This document shows, piece by piece, positions 8,871 to 17,142 of a stretch of DNA of 64,000 nt. This stretch comes from JAHFUA01 sp963808725 (lineage in GTDB: Bacteria > Acidobacteriota > Terriglobia > Terriglobales > Acidobacteriaceae): the NCBI GenBank assembly GCA_963808725.1, contig CAWEGO010000001.1, positions 868,001 through 932,000 of the forward strand. Reading direction: 5' to 3'. Both the position numbers and the translations under genes were made by a program. Under the pieces are notes generated by a model that worked only from the letters and a program-made list of their open reading frames with translations, had not been told where the DNA came from and did not search any database. The number at the start of each line of letters is the position of its first letter. Position 1 is the stretch's first letter.

Positions 8871-8896
8871 GTACCGAGTACCTAGTACCGAGTTCG
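8871..8896. repeat. GAGTACC-type short-unit array
   Basis: The array GTACCGAGTACCTAGTACC repeats a seven-to-eight base unit upstream of the acyl-CoA dehydrogenase gene. The same word family recurs at 56932-56961 and 63677-63700. Confidence 0.55.
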
Positions 8897-9040
8897 GAAG
8901 GCTGACCTTGCGCAAGCGACACAAACCGCCTGCTCATGTAAACTATAGTTTTGCGGCGAGCCGGAATCTTCTTTCCGTCGTACTCCCGAAAACGTCTCTC
9001 CGAACGGTAATGACCGGGAGAGTTCTGTCAGGAGCCAATC

Positions 9041-9220
9041 ATGGTCAAGGTAGCCAAGACGGCTGATCGAGTGAAAGTGATGGACACGTCGAAGAGTCAC
9101 GACTGTCCCAAGTGCGGCAAGCCCACCCGCATCGTCAAGCGGGTGAAGGACCGCGAGCGCGGCGTGCCCGGCGGGATCTATATTTCGTGCTCGGCGTGTG
9201 AGTTCTTCGAGAAGCTCTAA
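9041..9220 (+). CDS. Small zinc-ribbon protein
   Basis: This 59-aa ORF starts with ATG after a clear ribosome site (CAGGAGCCAATC). It is basic in the N-terminal half and has two CxxC pairs (CPKCGK and CSAC), the pattern of a single zinc ribbon. No further domain is present. Such small ribbons can bind nucleic acid or protein; no function can be assigned. It ends just before a repeat array and the convergent pyrF gene. Confidence 0.6.
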   Translation: MVKVAKTADRVKVMDTSKSHDCPKCGKPTRIVKRVKDRERGVPGGIYISCSACEFFEKL

Positions 9221-9224
9221 AACC

Positions 9225-9255
9225 AGTTGTCAGTTGTCAGTGGTCAGTTGTCAGT
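9225..9255. repeat. GTTGTCA-type array spanning two convergent stop codons
   Basis: Four copies of a GTTGTCAGT/GGTCAGT unit start a few bases after the zinc-ribbon stop codon. The array runs into the pyrF gene from the other side, so the last codons of pyrF, including its stop at 9237, lie inside it. Confidence 0.6.
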
Positions 9256-9968
9256 CTGAAGGCTGAGGCTAAGGCACCGATCTCGCGCAAAATCTGCTGC
9301 GCCGCCTGCGCGGGATTCTCCGCCTTCGTGATCGGCCTCCCCACTACCAGATAATCCGCTCCCGCCGCGATGGCTTCCGTGGGAGTGTTTACGCGCGACT
9401 GATCGCCTTGGCCCGAGCCAGCCGGGCGGATTCCAGGAGTAACGATCACGAACCCCGCGCCCAGATTCTGCCGGATCACCAGCGCCTCGTGAGGTGAAGC
9501 TACGACCCCGTCGCAACCGCAGTTGCGGGCCAGCGTCGCCAGAGTCAAAGCATAGTCCAGCGTGCGTTCCGCCACCCCGGTCTCCTGCAGGTCAGCATCC
9601 GAGAGGCTGGTCAGAACGGTGACTGCCAAGACGATGGGCGGCTTGGCAGCTAGCTTCGCAGCGTCTACGGCGGCCCGCAGCATGGCCGAGCCGCCCGCGG
9701 CGTGGACCGTGAGCATGGAAGCGCCGAGTGCGGCTGCCGAGCGTACGCCCCCCGCCACGGTGTTGGGAATGTCGTGAAACTTCAAGTCGAGGAAGACCTT
9801 CTTGCCGGACCCCACTAACTCCCGCACTACGCCCTGCCCTTCGGCCGTAAATAGCTGATTTCCAACCTTATAAGTCGAGACCGCAGTGCCTAGCGCTTGG
9901 ACGATCTTCTGCGCCTCGCCGGCCGAAGACACATCAAGTGCGACGATCAGGCGGTCTTCGGGCCTCAT
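9237..9968 (-). CDS. pyrF: Orotidine 5'-phosphate decarboxylase (PyrF)
   Basis: PyrF converts OMP to UMP, the last step of pyrimidine synthesis. The 243-aa protein begins RPEDRLIVALDVSS and has the catalytic segment VFLDLKFHDIPNTV near residue 60, with the Asp-Lys-Asp arrangement of the family, and the phosphate-binding end TPGIRPAG followed by YLVVGRPIT. Length is normal. The final residues TTDH and the stop codon are encoded by the intergenic repeat array, so the C-terminal tail is probably recent. Confidence 0.92.
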   Translation of the reverse strand: MRPEDRLIVALDVSSAGEAQKIVQALGTAVSTYKVGNQLFTAEGQGVVRELVGSGKKVFLDLKFHDIPNTVAGGVRSAAALGASMLTVHAAGGSAMLRAAVDAAKLAAKPPIVLAVTVLTSLSDADLQETGVAERTLDYALTLATLARNCGCDGVVASPHEALVIRQNLGAGFVIVTPGIRPAGSGQGDQSRVNTPTEAIAAGADYLVVGRPITKAENPAQAAQQILREIGALASAFRLTTDH

Positions 9969-10029
9969 CGCTTTCCACCCTTAAATTGCGGGGAACCCAG
10001 CAGACCAGGTTCGGTCTGCCGGGGATCGC

Positions 10030-10476
10030 TCATTCGCCGCCCATGTTCTGGGCCGTGGCGACCATTTGTGCTGGCACAATGTCCAATTGCACCCGTTCGA
10101 CCCCAGAGTGCCGGAACTCCAACATGGCGGCGGCGCCATAGGAGAGATCGATGATCCGGCTTTCCGGAACTGGCCCGCGATCATTAATGCGAACCATCAG
10201 CCACTTGCCGTTCCGCAGGTTGGTGACCTTAACCCACGTCCCTAGAGGAAGTTCCCGGTGCGCGGCCGTGAATTGGAACATGTCGTAAGGCTCACCGCTA
10301 GCGGTGGGTCGACCGTGGAAGGGCTTGCCATACCAGGACGCGCTTCCAATCTCGTAGGGTTTCTGCCGTTTCGGGGGACCTTGTTTTGTAGACCTCGGGC
10401 CCTTTGTAGCGGGTGCCGCCCCCACGGTAGCAACCATAAATAGCGTCGCCATGATGCAGGGTAGTACTCGTCGCAT
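10030..10476 (-). CDS. rlpA: RlpA-like double-psi beta-barrel lipoprotein/secreted protein
   Basis: The 148-aa product has a signal peptide (residues 1-20) and one RlpA-type barrel: GSASWYGKPFHGRPTASGEPYD near residue 43 onward, then AAHRELPLGTWVKVTNLRNG and VRINDRGPVPESRIIDLSYGAA. RlpA acts in the envelope on denuded glycan at division sites in some bacteria. The SPOR domain of longer RlpA proteins is absent, and no lipobox cysteine is seen. It lies about 60 bases downstream of the pyrF start on the same strand, so it is transcribed upstream of pyrF and could be its operon partner. Confidence 0.82.
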   Translation of the reverse strand: MRRVLPCIMATLFMVATVGAAPATKGPRSTKQGPPKRQKPYEIGSASWYGKPFHGRPTASGEPYDMFQFTAAHRELPLGTWVKVTNLRNGKWLMVRINDRGPVPESRIIDLSYGAAAMLEFRHSGVERVQLDIVPAQMVATAQNMGGE

Positions 10477-10951
10477 TGGATGTCCTTTCAGTCTATCTGA
10501 CTACCTACTGTCTACCATTCCTTTCCCTGGAGATTAGCTAATTGTATGAAATTAAAGGGGGCTAGTCAATCTTTTCGGACGGCGCACCATTACTTCTGTA
10601 CCGCCATGCAAACTGTTGCGCAGCAAGGGATTGCCCGCCGTCAGTCCCATTCTTGGGGACAGATCAGGCCGTGCCGTGGTCCTGTTTGCGACCAGGCCGG
10701 GGGATCCGATCGATTCGATGCACCGATACCCCAGGCCGCCGCAGGATGGTCCGGCCACCCGCCCGGCAGGCTGGGAACAGCCAATTCTCGTGACTAGCAA
10801 ACGCTAGCCACGGTCACGACAAAGGTTGAACCCGGTGACCTCGCCGCGGTAGCGCGGCCTTGGTTTCTGACCGTCACTGAGAATGCCAGCTGTGCAAAAA
10901 ATAAAGAATTTGTTTTACGTGGCGCGCGATTGCCATTACATTCATGCCACC
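10477..10951. other. 475-base gap without a supported gene
   Basis: This divergent gap between rlpA and thiD has open frames of 60-83 codons on both strands, but none shows a convincing ribosome site or domain. No TPP riboswitch consensus was found before thiD. It must hold promoters for both genes. Confidence 0.5.
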
Positions 10952-11824
10952 ATGCCGTCCGCGCCACCGGTTGTGCTTACGATTGCCGGTTTCGATCCTT
11001 CCTGCGGGGCCGGGGTAACCGCAGATATCAAGACCATTGCTGCGCACGGCTGTTACGGCACTGCCTGCATCACCGCGTTGACGGTGCAGACCACCACCGG
11101 CGTGCGGCGAGTCGAGCCGGTTTCCAAGGAAATCGTAAGAGAGACGCTTCGCGACTTGGCGGCCGATATGCCTCCCGCCGCCGTGCGCATCGGCATGCTG
11201 GGTTCCGCGGAGGTGGTGGACGCGGTCGCCGAGTTTCTCGACGGTGCCCGGCCTCCCAACGTGGTGCTCGATCCGATCCTGAAGGCTTCCTCCGGCGCCG
11301 CTTTGCTCGATGACGAGGGTGTGGCCCGGTTGGTCAAGGTGCTGCTCCCGCTGGCTTCCGTGATCACGCCCAACATTGATGAAGCGGCGGCGCTGACAGG
11401 TCTTCCAGTGGGAGACCTTCAGCAGATGAAGGCAGCGGCGCACAAACTGCACCAGATGGGCGCGCAGAACGTGGTGATCACCGGCGGGCACCTGGAGCGC
11501 GCTATCGACCTGCTCAGCACGGCGTTGCCGGAGGGAAACTTCGAGCAGTTGGAGTTCGTCTCCGACCGCTTGCGCTCCAACTCGACCCACGGCACCGGCT
11601 GCGCCTTCGCCACCGCACTGGCAGCCAATCTTGCCCAGGGCCGCCAACTGCAATATGCCATAGTGCTCGCCAAGGCCTACGTGACCAAGGCCATCAGCCG
11701 GGCGTTGCCGCTGGGCAAAGGCGCCGGTCCCCTCCACCACCTCTACCGCATGGACGAGCAGCCGCGGCCAGCGCCGGATGTCTCCATCCCCATGCACCCC
11801 AACACCCGCGGCGCGGAACAGTGA
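10952..11824 (+). CDS. thiD: Hydroxymethylpyrimidine/phosphomethylpyrimidine kinase (ThiD)
   Basis: ThiD phosphorylates HMP and HMP-P for thiamine synthesis. The protein has the ribokinase-like start VVLTIAGFDPSCGAGVTADI, with the substrate loop at CGAG, followed by the motif CYGTACITALTVQTTTGV, and the ATP/anion-hole region near the end (HGTGCAFATALAANLAQG). ATG 10952 yields a 290-aa protein beginning right at the domain; the frame is open to 10883 but that extension is not family-like. The last 30 residues are proline-rich and extra. No thiC or thiE is in the window. Confidence 0.88.
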   Translation: MPSAPPVVLTIAGFDPSCGAGVTADIKTIAAHGCYGTACITALTVQTTTGVRRVEPVSKEIVRETLRDLAADMPPAAVRIGMLGSAEVVDAVAEFLDGARPPNVVLDPILKASSGAALLDDEGVARLVKVLLPLASVITPNIDEAAALTGLPVGDLQQMKAAAHKLHQMGAQNVVITGGHLERAIDLLSTALPEGNFEQLEFVSDRLRSNSTHGTGCAFATALAANLAQGRQLQYAIVLAKAYVTKAISRALPLGKGAGPLHHLYRMDEQPRPAPDVSIPMHPNTRGAEQ

Positions 11825-11858
11825 GCGCATCGGGCCGTCGGGTTATTGAAGACTCGCT

Positions 11859-12008
11859 TCAGATTGCGCTTCGGCGTCCGCTCACCAGGTTATAGATCAG
11901 GACCACCACCGCCACAACCAACAGCAGGTGGATCAGGCCGCCGCCTACGTGCAGGCCAAAACCAAGCAGCCACAAAATCAGGAGAACAACCATAATTGTC
12001 CAAAGCAT
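11859..12008 (-). CDS. Small lmo0937-type membrane protein
   Basis: The 49-aa product (MLWTIMVVLLILWLLGFGLH start) has two hydrophobic segments and a basic end, like the lmo0937 family of tiny membrane proteins common in stress-related gene sets. The start at 12008 is preceded by GGAAAGAAGGCGAAT, a good ribosome site, so the longer frame to 12083 is not used. Function of the family is unknown. Confidence 0.7.
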   Translation of the reverse strand: MLWTIMVVLLILWLLGFGLHVGGGLIHLLLVVAVVVLIYNLVSGRRSAI

Positions 12009-12086
12009 ATTCGCCTTCTTTCCGCATCGTGAGCACCCGAGACCTGACATTCGGCTCGGGTGCCACGCGCATTCCAGACCCAACTA

Positions 12087-12773
12087 CTACTTCTGTGCTA
12101 CGGCCTGCGCCTTCGCGCTGCGGACTGCGTCGAGGAACGACTGCGCCTCGGGTGTCGCTGCTACTTTACCCGTCAGTACGCTCCGGGTCGTGACGTGACG
12201 TCCGTAGAAGGCGCGCGTGGAATCGTCGTCCCGACGAACCGAAGCCCCCGTCAACGTGAGCCCAGCAAAGGCGCCCTTGGCGCGAGAGTAGGTCAGAATC
12301 TCTGTATTCAGCTTCCAGTCGGTATCGGCCGTAGCGTGCCGTCCTACCGGTCCCGCTGCCGCCGAGGCATCTCCTCCCAGTTGGAACTTGGCGGACAGCA
12401 ACCGCTGCATACCTCTTTCATTCTGGATGATCATGACCAGGTCCACGCCTTCGAGCCCGATCTGCAATCCCCAGCTCCCGCCGGTGATGGCAAAGAACGC
12501 CGGAGCGCTCCATCCATCGGAAGTGCGGCATGTGGCCACGCCGCGGCCGTTCTCCGCACCAAACACAAAGCCACCCTTGATCATGTGCGGTACCACGGCC
12601 ACGCACCTTGCGTGTTCCAGTACCTCTTCCGGAATGCCTCTATCCGGTGTGGCCATGATCTCGTGCAGCACTTTGCCTGCATTATCCAGGCGGTCAACCG
12701 AAGATTCGCGGTTCTCCGCCCAGCCCAGGCTGGCAAAACTCAGCAACGCAACCAACAAAATAAGTTTCTTCAC
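12087..12773 (-). CDS. SYLF/Ysc84-domain secreted protein
   Basis: The 228-aa protein has an N-terminal signal peptide (to about AEN, residue 21) and one SYLF lipid-binding domain across most of the rest: the segment ARCVAVVPHMIKGGFVFGAE followed by GGSWGLQIGLEGVDLVMII and later KGAFAGLTLTGASV. SYLF proteins bind lipids; bacterial members are periplasmic or outer-membrane linked and are often induced by stress. It is upstream of, and in the same direction as, the lmo0937-type gene, 78 bases away. Confidence 0.82.
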   Translation of the reverse strand: MKKLILLVALLSFASLGWAENRESSVDRLDNAGKVLHEIMATPDRGIPEEVLEHARCVAVVPHMIKGGFVFGAENGRGVATCRTSDGWSAPAFFAITGGSWGLQIGLEGVDLVMIIQNERGMQRLLSAKFQLGGDASAAAGPVGRHATADTDWKLNTEILTYSRAKGAFAGLTLTGASVRRDDDSTRAFYGRHVTTRSVLTGKVAATPEAQSFLDAVRSAKAQAVAQK

Positions 12774-12980
12774 AGTGTCCGCCTCTTTCTTCTACCCCTG
12801 CACCGCACTCGATCGTCTTCGCGGCGCACGAGGTGCTTTTCACGTTAGCGGGTCAGGACGTAGCCGTCTGAGCAATAACGCTCACTGCACGCCTCGCTAG
12901 AAATCCTAGTTGTGGGCATCGCCGCCAATAAGTTTACGCAGCTCGGACTCCGCTCATCACCGGGCTCCGGGGCTGGAGGT

Positions 12981-13082
12981 TCATCTGGCGAGCAATATGA
13001 TTGCCCAAAACCCCAGTGCGGCCAGCAATAACGAAGCTCCTATTTGCAGCGGACCAATTCTCGGCACGTAATGATCGAACAC
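12981..13082 (-). CDS. Tiny single-pass membrane protein (33 aa)
   Basis: A GTG start at 13082 lies five bases after a perfect AGGAGG ribosome site. The product begins MFDHYVPRIGPLQIG and continues with one hydrophobic helix ending at LLAR. No family is recognised. The exact ribosome site and the single membrane helix argue that it is real despite its size. Confidence 0.4.
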   Translation of the reverse strand: MFDHYVPRIGPLQIGASLLLAALGFWAIILLAR

Positions 13083-13220
13083 TCCGACCTCCTGTGGTTG
13101 TGATTGGCTAAGAAGAGACGCTTCAGAGGAACTGACCTAGCGCCTGCAACAAGACCTCATCGCTTCCCACGAGGTCTGGATACTGGGGGAGGACACGGAA
13201 GCCGCTCGCACGGCTGCAGA

Positions 13221-13388
13221 TCATGGCAATGCCTCCTGCCGCCAGCTCCGCTTTTCTATCTCCCACTCAACATCCCCTAGTTGAACCTGCTCTGTGCGAG
13301 AGTGTTGAGGGGCTTGCGCAATCTGCCCACGGAAATCCGCGGACATGGCTTCCAGTTCGGCTAGGCTCTTTTCATTCAATCCCGTCAT
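13221..13388 (-). CDS. Small soluble hypothetical protein (55 aa)
   Basis: The product is charged (MTGLNEKSLAELEAMSADF start, then EWEIEKRSWRQEALP end) and looks helical and coding-like. A GAGG sits ten bases before the ATG. Its stop overlaps (ATGA, 13221-13224) the start of a further 33-codon frame running to 13123, which may or may not be translated. No family is recognised. Confidence 0.35.
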   Translation of the reverse strand: MTGLNEKSLAELEAMSADFRGQIAQAPQHSRTEQVQLGDVEWEIEKRSWRQEALP

Positions 13389-13497
13389 GCCGGTGATACC
13401 TCATCATGCATCGCACTATGAGCCGCTCGAAATCAGACAGACACCGACGGCGCACGATGGCCGCCGTTGAGTTTCAAGACGAGCAGCGATACCGTTC

Positions 13498-13746
13498 TCA
13501 CGAGTCGAATAGTGAGTGCTCTGGCACTCCCTCATTCTGTTTGTGCTCCCGGAATACATTCTTGAGGCATTCCAGGACGTACTCGCGGCCACACGCCTGC
13601 ATGGAGTTCCAGAGAGATACGCAGTGATGGATCAGATAATCCTCGGCTTGCTCTGTGGTCATGCGAAGGCCCTCGGACGAAGCCCTGTCCAGTACGTCCT
13701 TCACTGTCAGCCAGGTTTCGACTCTTTGCGCGCCTGTGGTTGCCAT
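13498..13746 (-). CDS. Small hypothetical protein (82 aa)
   Basis: The start at 13746 follows GCGAGGAGCACG, a strong ribosome site. The protein begins MATTGAQRVETWLTVKDVLD and is mostly helical and soluble, with two cysteines (HHCVSLW and ACGREYV). No domain is recognised. An 18-base box shared with two other genes lies 64 bases upstream of the start (13810-13827). Confidence 0.5.
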   Translation of the reverse strand: MATTGAQRVETWLTVKDVLDRASSEGLRMTTEQAEDYLIHHCVSLWNSMQACGREYVLECLKNVFREHKQNEGVPEHSLFDS

Positions 13747-13809
13747 CGTGCTCCTCGCCTGCCGGAAGTCCACTCCGCGCTTTGAGTGTTGCTCTGGCCC
13801 AAGTCAAAA

Positions 13810-13827
13810 TCTGTTCACAATTGCACA
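13810..13827 (-). promoter_or_regulatory. Shared 18-base box, copy C
   Basis: The plus-strand sequence TCTGTTCACAATTGCACA matches copy A (21101-21118) at 17 of 18 positions and copy B (22370-22387) at 15 of 18. All three are upstream of minus-strand genes. Confidence 0.4.
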
Positions 13828-13920
13828 TCTCAAGAACCTTTCTCCGAGCTGCGCTCTCCTCAACGATGAGCATTTTTGAACATCAATTTCCCCTCTCACT
13901 GGTTAGGCTGTGAGATCGCC

Positions 13921-15228
13921 ATGACAAAAGCTCACAAATTCGTTCGCCGTGCCAGCGGTGCATTGGCATTGGCGGTGTTGCTGGTTTGCGCTCTGGGCCA
14001 GGTGTGTAGCGGCTATTCGGTGTTGACGCACGAACAGATCGTGGATCTGCTTTGGGACGAACAGATCAAGCCTCTGTTGCTGCAGAAGTATCCCGGCACA
14101 TCCGCCGAGGATCTGCGCGCGGCGCATGCGTATGCGTACGGCGGAAGTCTGATCCAGGACATGGGCTATTACCCCTTCGGCAACCGGTTCTTCAGCGACC
14201 TGGCGCACTACGTCCGCAGTGGCGATTTTGTCGCGGCGCTGCTTGCGGAAGCGGCCAATGTCAACGAATATGCGTTTGCCCTGGGGGCGCTGTCGCACTA
14301 CGCCGGGGATATCACAGGTCATCCTTTCGTGAACGCCGCGGTCGCCCAGAAGTTTCCCAAGCTGCGCACAAAGTATGGGCGCGAAGTCACCTTTGAGGAC
14401 AATCCAAAAGCCCACATCCGGACAGAGTTCGGCTTTGATGTCATCCAGGTTGCGAAGCAGCGGTACACCTCGGACTCGTACCACGATTTCATCGGGTTTC
14501 AGGTGCCGAAACCGCTCCTGGAGCGGGCGTTCCGCCAGACCTACGGCATCGAGCTTAAGGATATTTTCTTCAATCTTGATCTCTCCATCGGAAGCTATCG
14601 CCGGTCCATCAGCAGCGTCATCCCCGAGATGACGCGGGTAGCGCTGCTCCTCAAGAAAGATGACCTGGTCAAAGAGAACCCGAGCGCTAGCAAGAGGAAG
14701 TTCCTGTACCACCTGAAGCGGAGTGATTATGAGCGCGAGTGGGGAAAGACCTACCAGAAGCCGCGTGTGGGCGCCAGAATCTTCGCCGTGCTGTTCCGAC
14801 TCATGCCCAAGGTGGGCCCATTCAAGGCATTGAAGTTCCAGATGCCAAGTCCGGACACGGAGACTCTGTATCTGAAGAGCGTTAACAACACTGTTGACCA
14901 ATATGGGATCTATCTCCAGGACTTGAAGGCGGGAAAGCTTTCTCTGGAAAACACGGACTTTGATACCGGCAAGCCTACCGTAGCCGGGGAGTACGAGTTG
15001 ACAGACGAAGCCTATGCCAAGCTGTTGGACAAGCTGGCAGACCGCAAGTTTGCCGACATGACGCCAGAGCTGCGGAAAAACATATTAGACTTCTACAGCA
15101 CCGCGGATGTCCCGGTTTTTGCGAAGAAGAATCCAGAAAAGTGGAATAAGGTGCTCAAGAACATTGCATTGCTAAAATCGATGGTTCCAGAAGCGACAGC
15201 ATCCAACATGCAGGAAGCACCCCGATAG
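13921..15228 (+). CDS. Zinc-dependent phospholipase C family protein, secreted
   Basis: The 435-aa product has a signal peptide (about residues 1-33) and then the phospholipase C/S1-P1-like zinc domain: YSVLTHEQIVDLLW with the first histidine, HAYAYGGSLIQDMGYYPFG, FSDLAHYV, and ALGALSHYAGDITGHPFVN supplying further histidine and aspartate ligands. The C-terminal third is not recognised. The start at 13921 places the signal peptide correctly; the frame is open from 13876. It would act outside the cytoplasm, on phospholipid or another phosphate ester; the substrate is unknown. Confidence 0.75.
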   Translation: MTKAHKFVRRASGALALAVLLVCALGQVCSGYSVLTHEQIVDLLWDEQIKPLLLQKYPGTSAEDLRAAHAYAYGGSLIQDMGYYPFGNRFFSDLAHYVRSGDFVAALLAEAANVNEYAFALGALSHYAGDITGHPFVNAAVAQKFPKLRTKYGREVTFEDNPKAHIRTEFGFDVIQVAKQRYTSDSYHDFIGFQVPKPLLERAFRQTYGIELKDIFFNLDLSIGSYRRSISSVIPEMTRVALLLKKDDLVKENPSASKRKFLYHLKRSDYEREWGKTYQKPRVGARIFAVLFRLMPKVGPFKALKFQMPSPDTETLYLKSVNNTVDQYGIYLQDLKAGKLSLENTDFDTGKPTVAGEYELTDEAYAKLLDKLADRKFADMTPELRKNILDFYSTADVPVFAKKNPEKWNKVLKNIALLKSMVPEATASNMQEAPR

Positions 15229-15247
15229 GTGGCGGCGGGCGCTGTGC

Positions 15248-15442
15248 TTACATACTGACATAGACCAGTTTTCCGATATGCAGTTTGTTCAGCTCGCCGG
15301 CGAACGACTCCAAGGCAAACACGGCGCGCCCGGCATCGCTGTCGGGATTCGGCAGCGTGCCATTTCGCGCTTTGAATGCCTTGACGGTGTCGTAGAGCCT
15401 TTCCAGTTCGTCGATTGCTGCCTGGAGCTTGGAGTTCGTCAT
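15248..15442 (-). CDS. Small hypothetical protein (64 aa)
   Basis: A ribosome site AAGGGAG stands five bases before the ATG. The product (MTNSKLQAAIDELERLYD start) is helical and soluble, with a short glycine/proline break in the middle (NGTLPNPDSDAG). It is convergent with the phospholipase C family gene. No family is recognised. Confidence 0.5.
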   Translation of the reverse strand: MTNSKLQAAIDELERLYDTVKAFKARNGTLPNPDSDAGRAVFALESFAGELNKLHIGKLVYVSM

Positions 15443-15493
15443 GCGTCTCCCTTCTCTGTGCCTCGGGTACAGGCGCGGATCTCGTTCTAACGA

Positions 15494-15979
15494 CTAAAAC
15501 ACTGGACTAACAATTAGCCGCAGTACGCGGGTAGCCCGCGGATGCAAATCAGCTTGCCGAGCGATGCGTAGGATGGTCTGGCCAACCACCGGGACGCGCC
15601 GCCCGTAGTACTGCATGTCGTGGGTAGAAGCCGCCCGCTGATGCACGGTATCAGGCACCGTCGTGAGCCATCGTGTAGCGAGCCAGTAGTTCGCCTTGGC
15701 ACCGAGCTGTACCGGTTTGTTTGTGGGAAGAAGGAGATCGTAGCCGGCGCCGCGCGAGATGAATCCCAATCCCGGTCCGGTCTGGCCCAGGTTTGGCGTC
15801 CAGCTCAGTGGCATTTTGCCAGGGAAGGGAAGCAGGCGGGTTTGAGCTTCTGGAACAGCGGCAAAAGTTTGCCTGGCCAGTAGTGTCGTCTGTGTCCATG
15901 TCAAAGGTACCGAGAGCACCAAGACGCCGAGCAGCAAAATGGGCGAAGGATGCGGAAGCGCGAAACGTTGGCGGCTCAT
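15494..15979 (-). pseudogene. Truncated SBBP/DUF7948-type secreted protein remnant
   Basis: After a signal peptide (about residues 1-30) the 161-aa frame contains PLSWTPNLGQTGPGLGFISRGAGYDLLLPTN in diverged form of the segment that opens large acidobacterial SBBP-repeat proteins (pattern PLSFEPNxGQTDxxVxFxSRGxGYxLFL), then KANYW, VPDTVHQ and QYYGRR, which match the later N-terminal landmarks. Such proteins normally run past 1000 residues with beta-propeller repeats; here it ends at once. It could be a decayed copy or a short domain kept for its own sake. The start at 15979 has AAGGAAATCGCG before it. Confidence 0.5.
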
Positions 15980-16226
15980 CGCGATTTCCTTTGCTAGAGC
16001 GTGGAACCAGGCCGAGGCCTCTTTTCGGTTGCGAAGGCTCAAGGGTGGCAGGAAAGCGCCGCGGGTGGGTCTTCGGGTTACCTCTATATTTACAGGTTCA
16101 TGATGCCCTGTCTGGTCAAAAGTGCACGTACGAGGATAATCCCTGGCTCGGTGGAGTCGGCAAGAGCCGCAGGGGCCTGGTCAAAATCGAACAGACTGGC
16201 GCCGCGCGACGGCGCATGATGTGGCT

Positions 16227-16394
16227 ATGAAAACCGAACGGCAACAAGCCCTGGCTGTTCGTTGCCCCACTTGTGGCGCCAGACCGCGAGAGAAGTGTGA
16301 GCTTAGCACTGGCCAACCCCGCACGGAGCCGCATCGAGACCGGCGCTTGGCGGCTTCGGAAAAGCAAATGGTCAGCAACACTTTTTCGTCATGA
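16227..16394 (+). CDS. Small zinc-finger protein (55 aa)
   Basis: The product has the compact pattern VRCPTCGARPREKCELSTG then PHRDRR: three cysteines and a histidine, a small zinc-finger arrangement seen in short proteins and mobile-element genes (CPxCGAxPGxxC...HxxR). The rest is charged. No clear ribosome site precedes the ATG. It lies 82 bases upstream of the Crp/Fnr regulator gene on the same strand and could share its transcript. The function is unknown. Confidence 0.5.
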   Translation: MKTERQQALAVRCPTCGARPREKCELSTGQPRTEPHRDRRLAASEKQMVSNTFSS

Positions 16395-16476
16395 TCTGCC
16401 GTTATGAGTATTGAGCGGAACAGGTTTATACTGGCGGACGGTGAAACTGTCCTGAGACTCTCTATGAGGGGGCACC

Positions 16477-17142
16477 ATGGCTTCCGCAGCAGCGGCTAAG
16501 AACAAGCGCAATTTCGATCCCCTCACTTTCCTGGCGACGATTGGCAACGGCCGGAAGACCGTGGCGGTTCCCAAAGAGCAAGCGGTATTTGCGCAGGGGG
16601 ATGGGGCGGACGCTGTCTTCTACATCCAAAAAGGCAAGGTAAAACTCGCCGTCGTATCCAAGACCGGCAAGGAAGCGACGATCGGCATCTTGAGCGCGGG
16701 GAGCTTTTTTGGCGAAGGCTCGCTGGCCGGGCAGGTTGTCCGCATGGGATCCGCGGCCGCGTTAACCGATTGCGAGCTTCTGCGGGTCGACAAGAAGGCG
16801 ATGATCGATGCCCTTCACCGCGAGCACTCGTTTTCCGATCTGTTCATGGCGTATTTGCTGGAGCGGAATATCCGTTACGAAGAGGACCTGGTGGACCAGT
16901 TGTTCAACTCCAGCGAAAAGAGACTGGCCCGCATCCTCTTGTTGCTCGCTCATTTCGGCAAGGAGGGTGTGCCGGAAACCGTGGTCCCCAAGATCAGCCA
17001 GGAGACCCTGGCTGGAATGGTCGGCACCACTCGTTCGCGAGTCAGCTTTTTCATGAACCGCTTCCGGAAATTGGGTTTCATTCACTACAACGGCGGCCTG
17101 CAGGTCCACAGCTCGCTGCTCAATGTAGTTCTGCACGATTGA
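16477..17142 (+). CDS. Crp/Fnr-family transcription regulator
   Basis: The 221-aa protein has a cyclic-nucleotide-type sensor barrel (about 25-125, GDGADAVFYIQKGKVKLAVV and FFGEGSLAGQ) and a C-terminal winged helix (about 150-215) with the recognition region KISQETLAGMVGTTRSRVSFFMNRFRK. There is no N-terminal cysteine set of Fnr, so it is not an obvious oxygen sensor. The signal is unknown. ATG follows GAGGGGGCACC, a usable ribosome site. It ends overlapping by 23 bases with the convergent PBP gene. Confidence 0.85.
   Translation: MASAAAAKNKRNFDPLTFLATIGNGRKTVAVPKEQAVFAQGDGADAVFYIQKGKVKLAVVSKTGKEATIGILSAGSFFGEGSLAGQVVRMGSAAALTDCELLRVDKKAMIDALHREHSFSDLFMAYLLERNIRYEEDLVDQLFNSSEKRLARILLLLAHFGKEGVPETVVPKISQETLAGMVGTTRSRVSFFMNRFRKLGFIHYNGGLQVHSSLLNVVLHD

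Noticed and set aside
10477..10951. TPP riboswitch before thiD
   Set aside because: A CTGAGA occurs at 10878 but no matching ACCCTTTGAACCTGATC-like block or paired helices were found.
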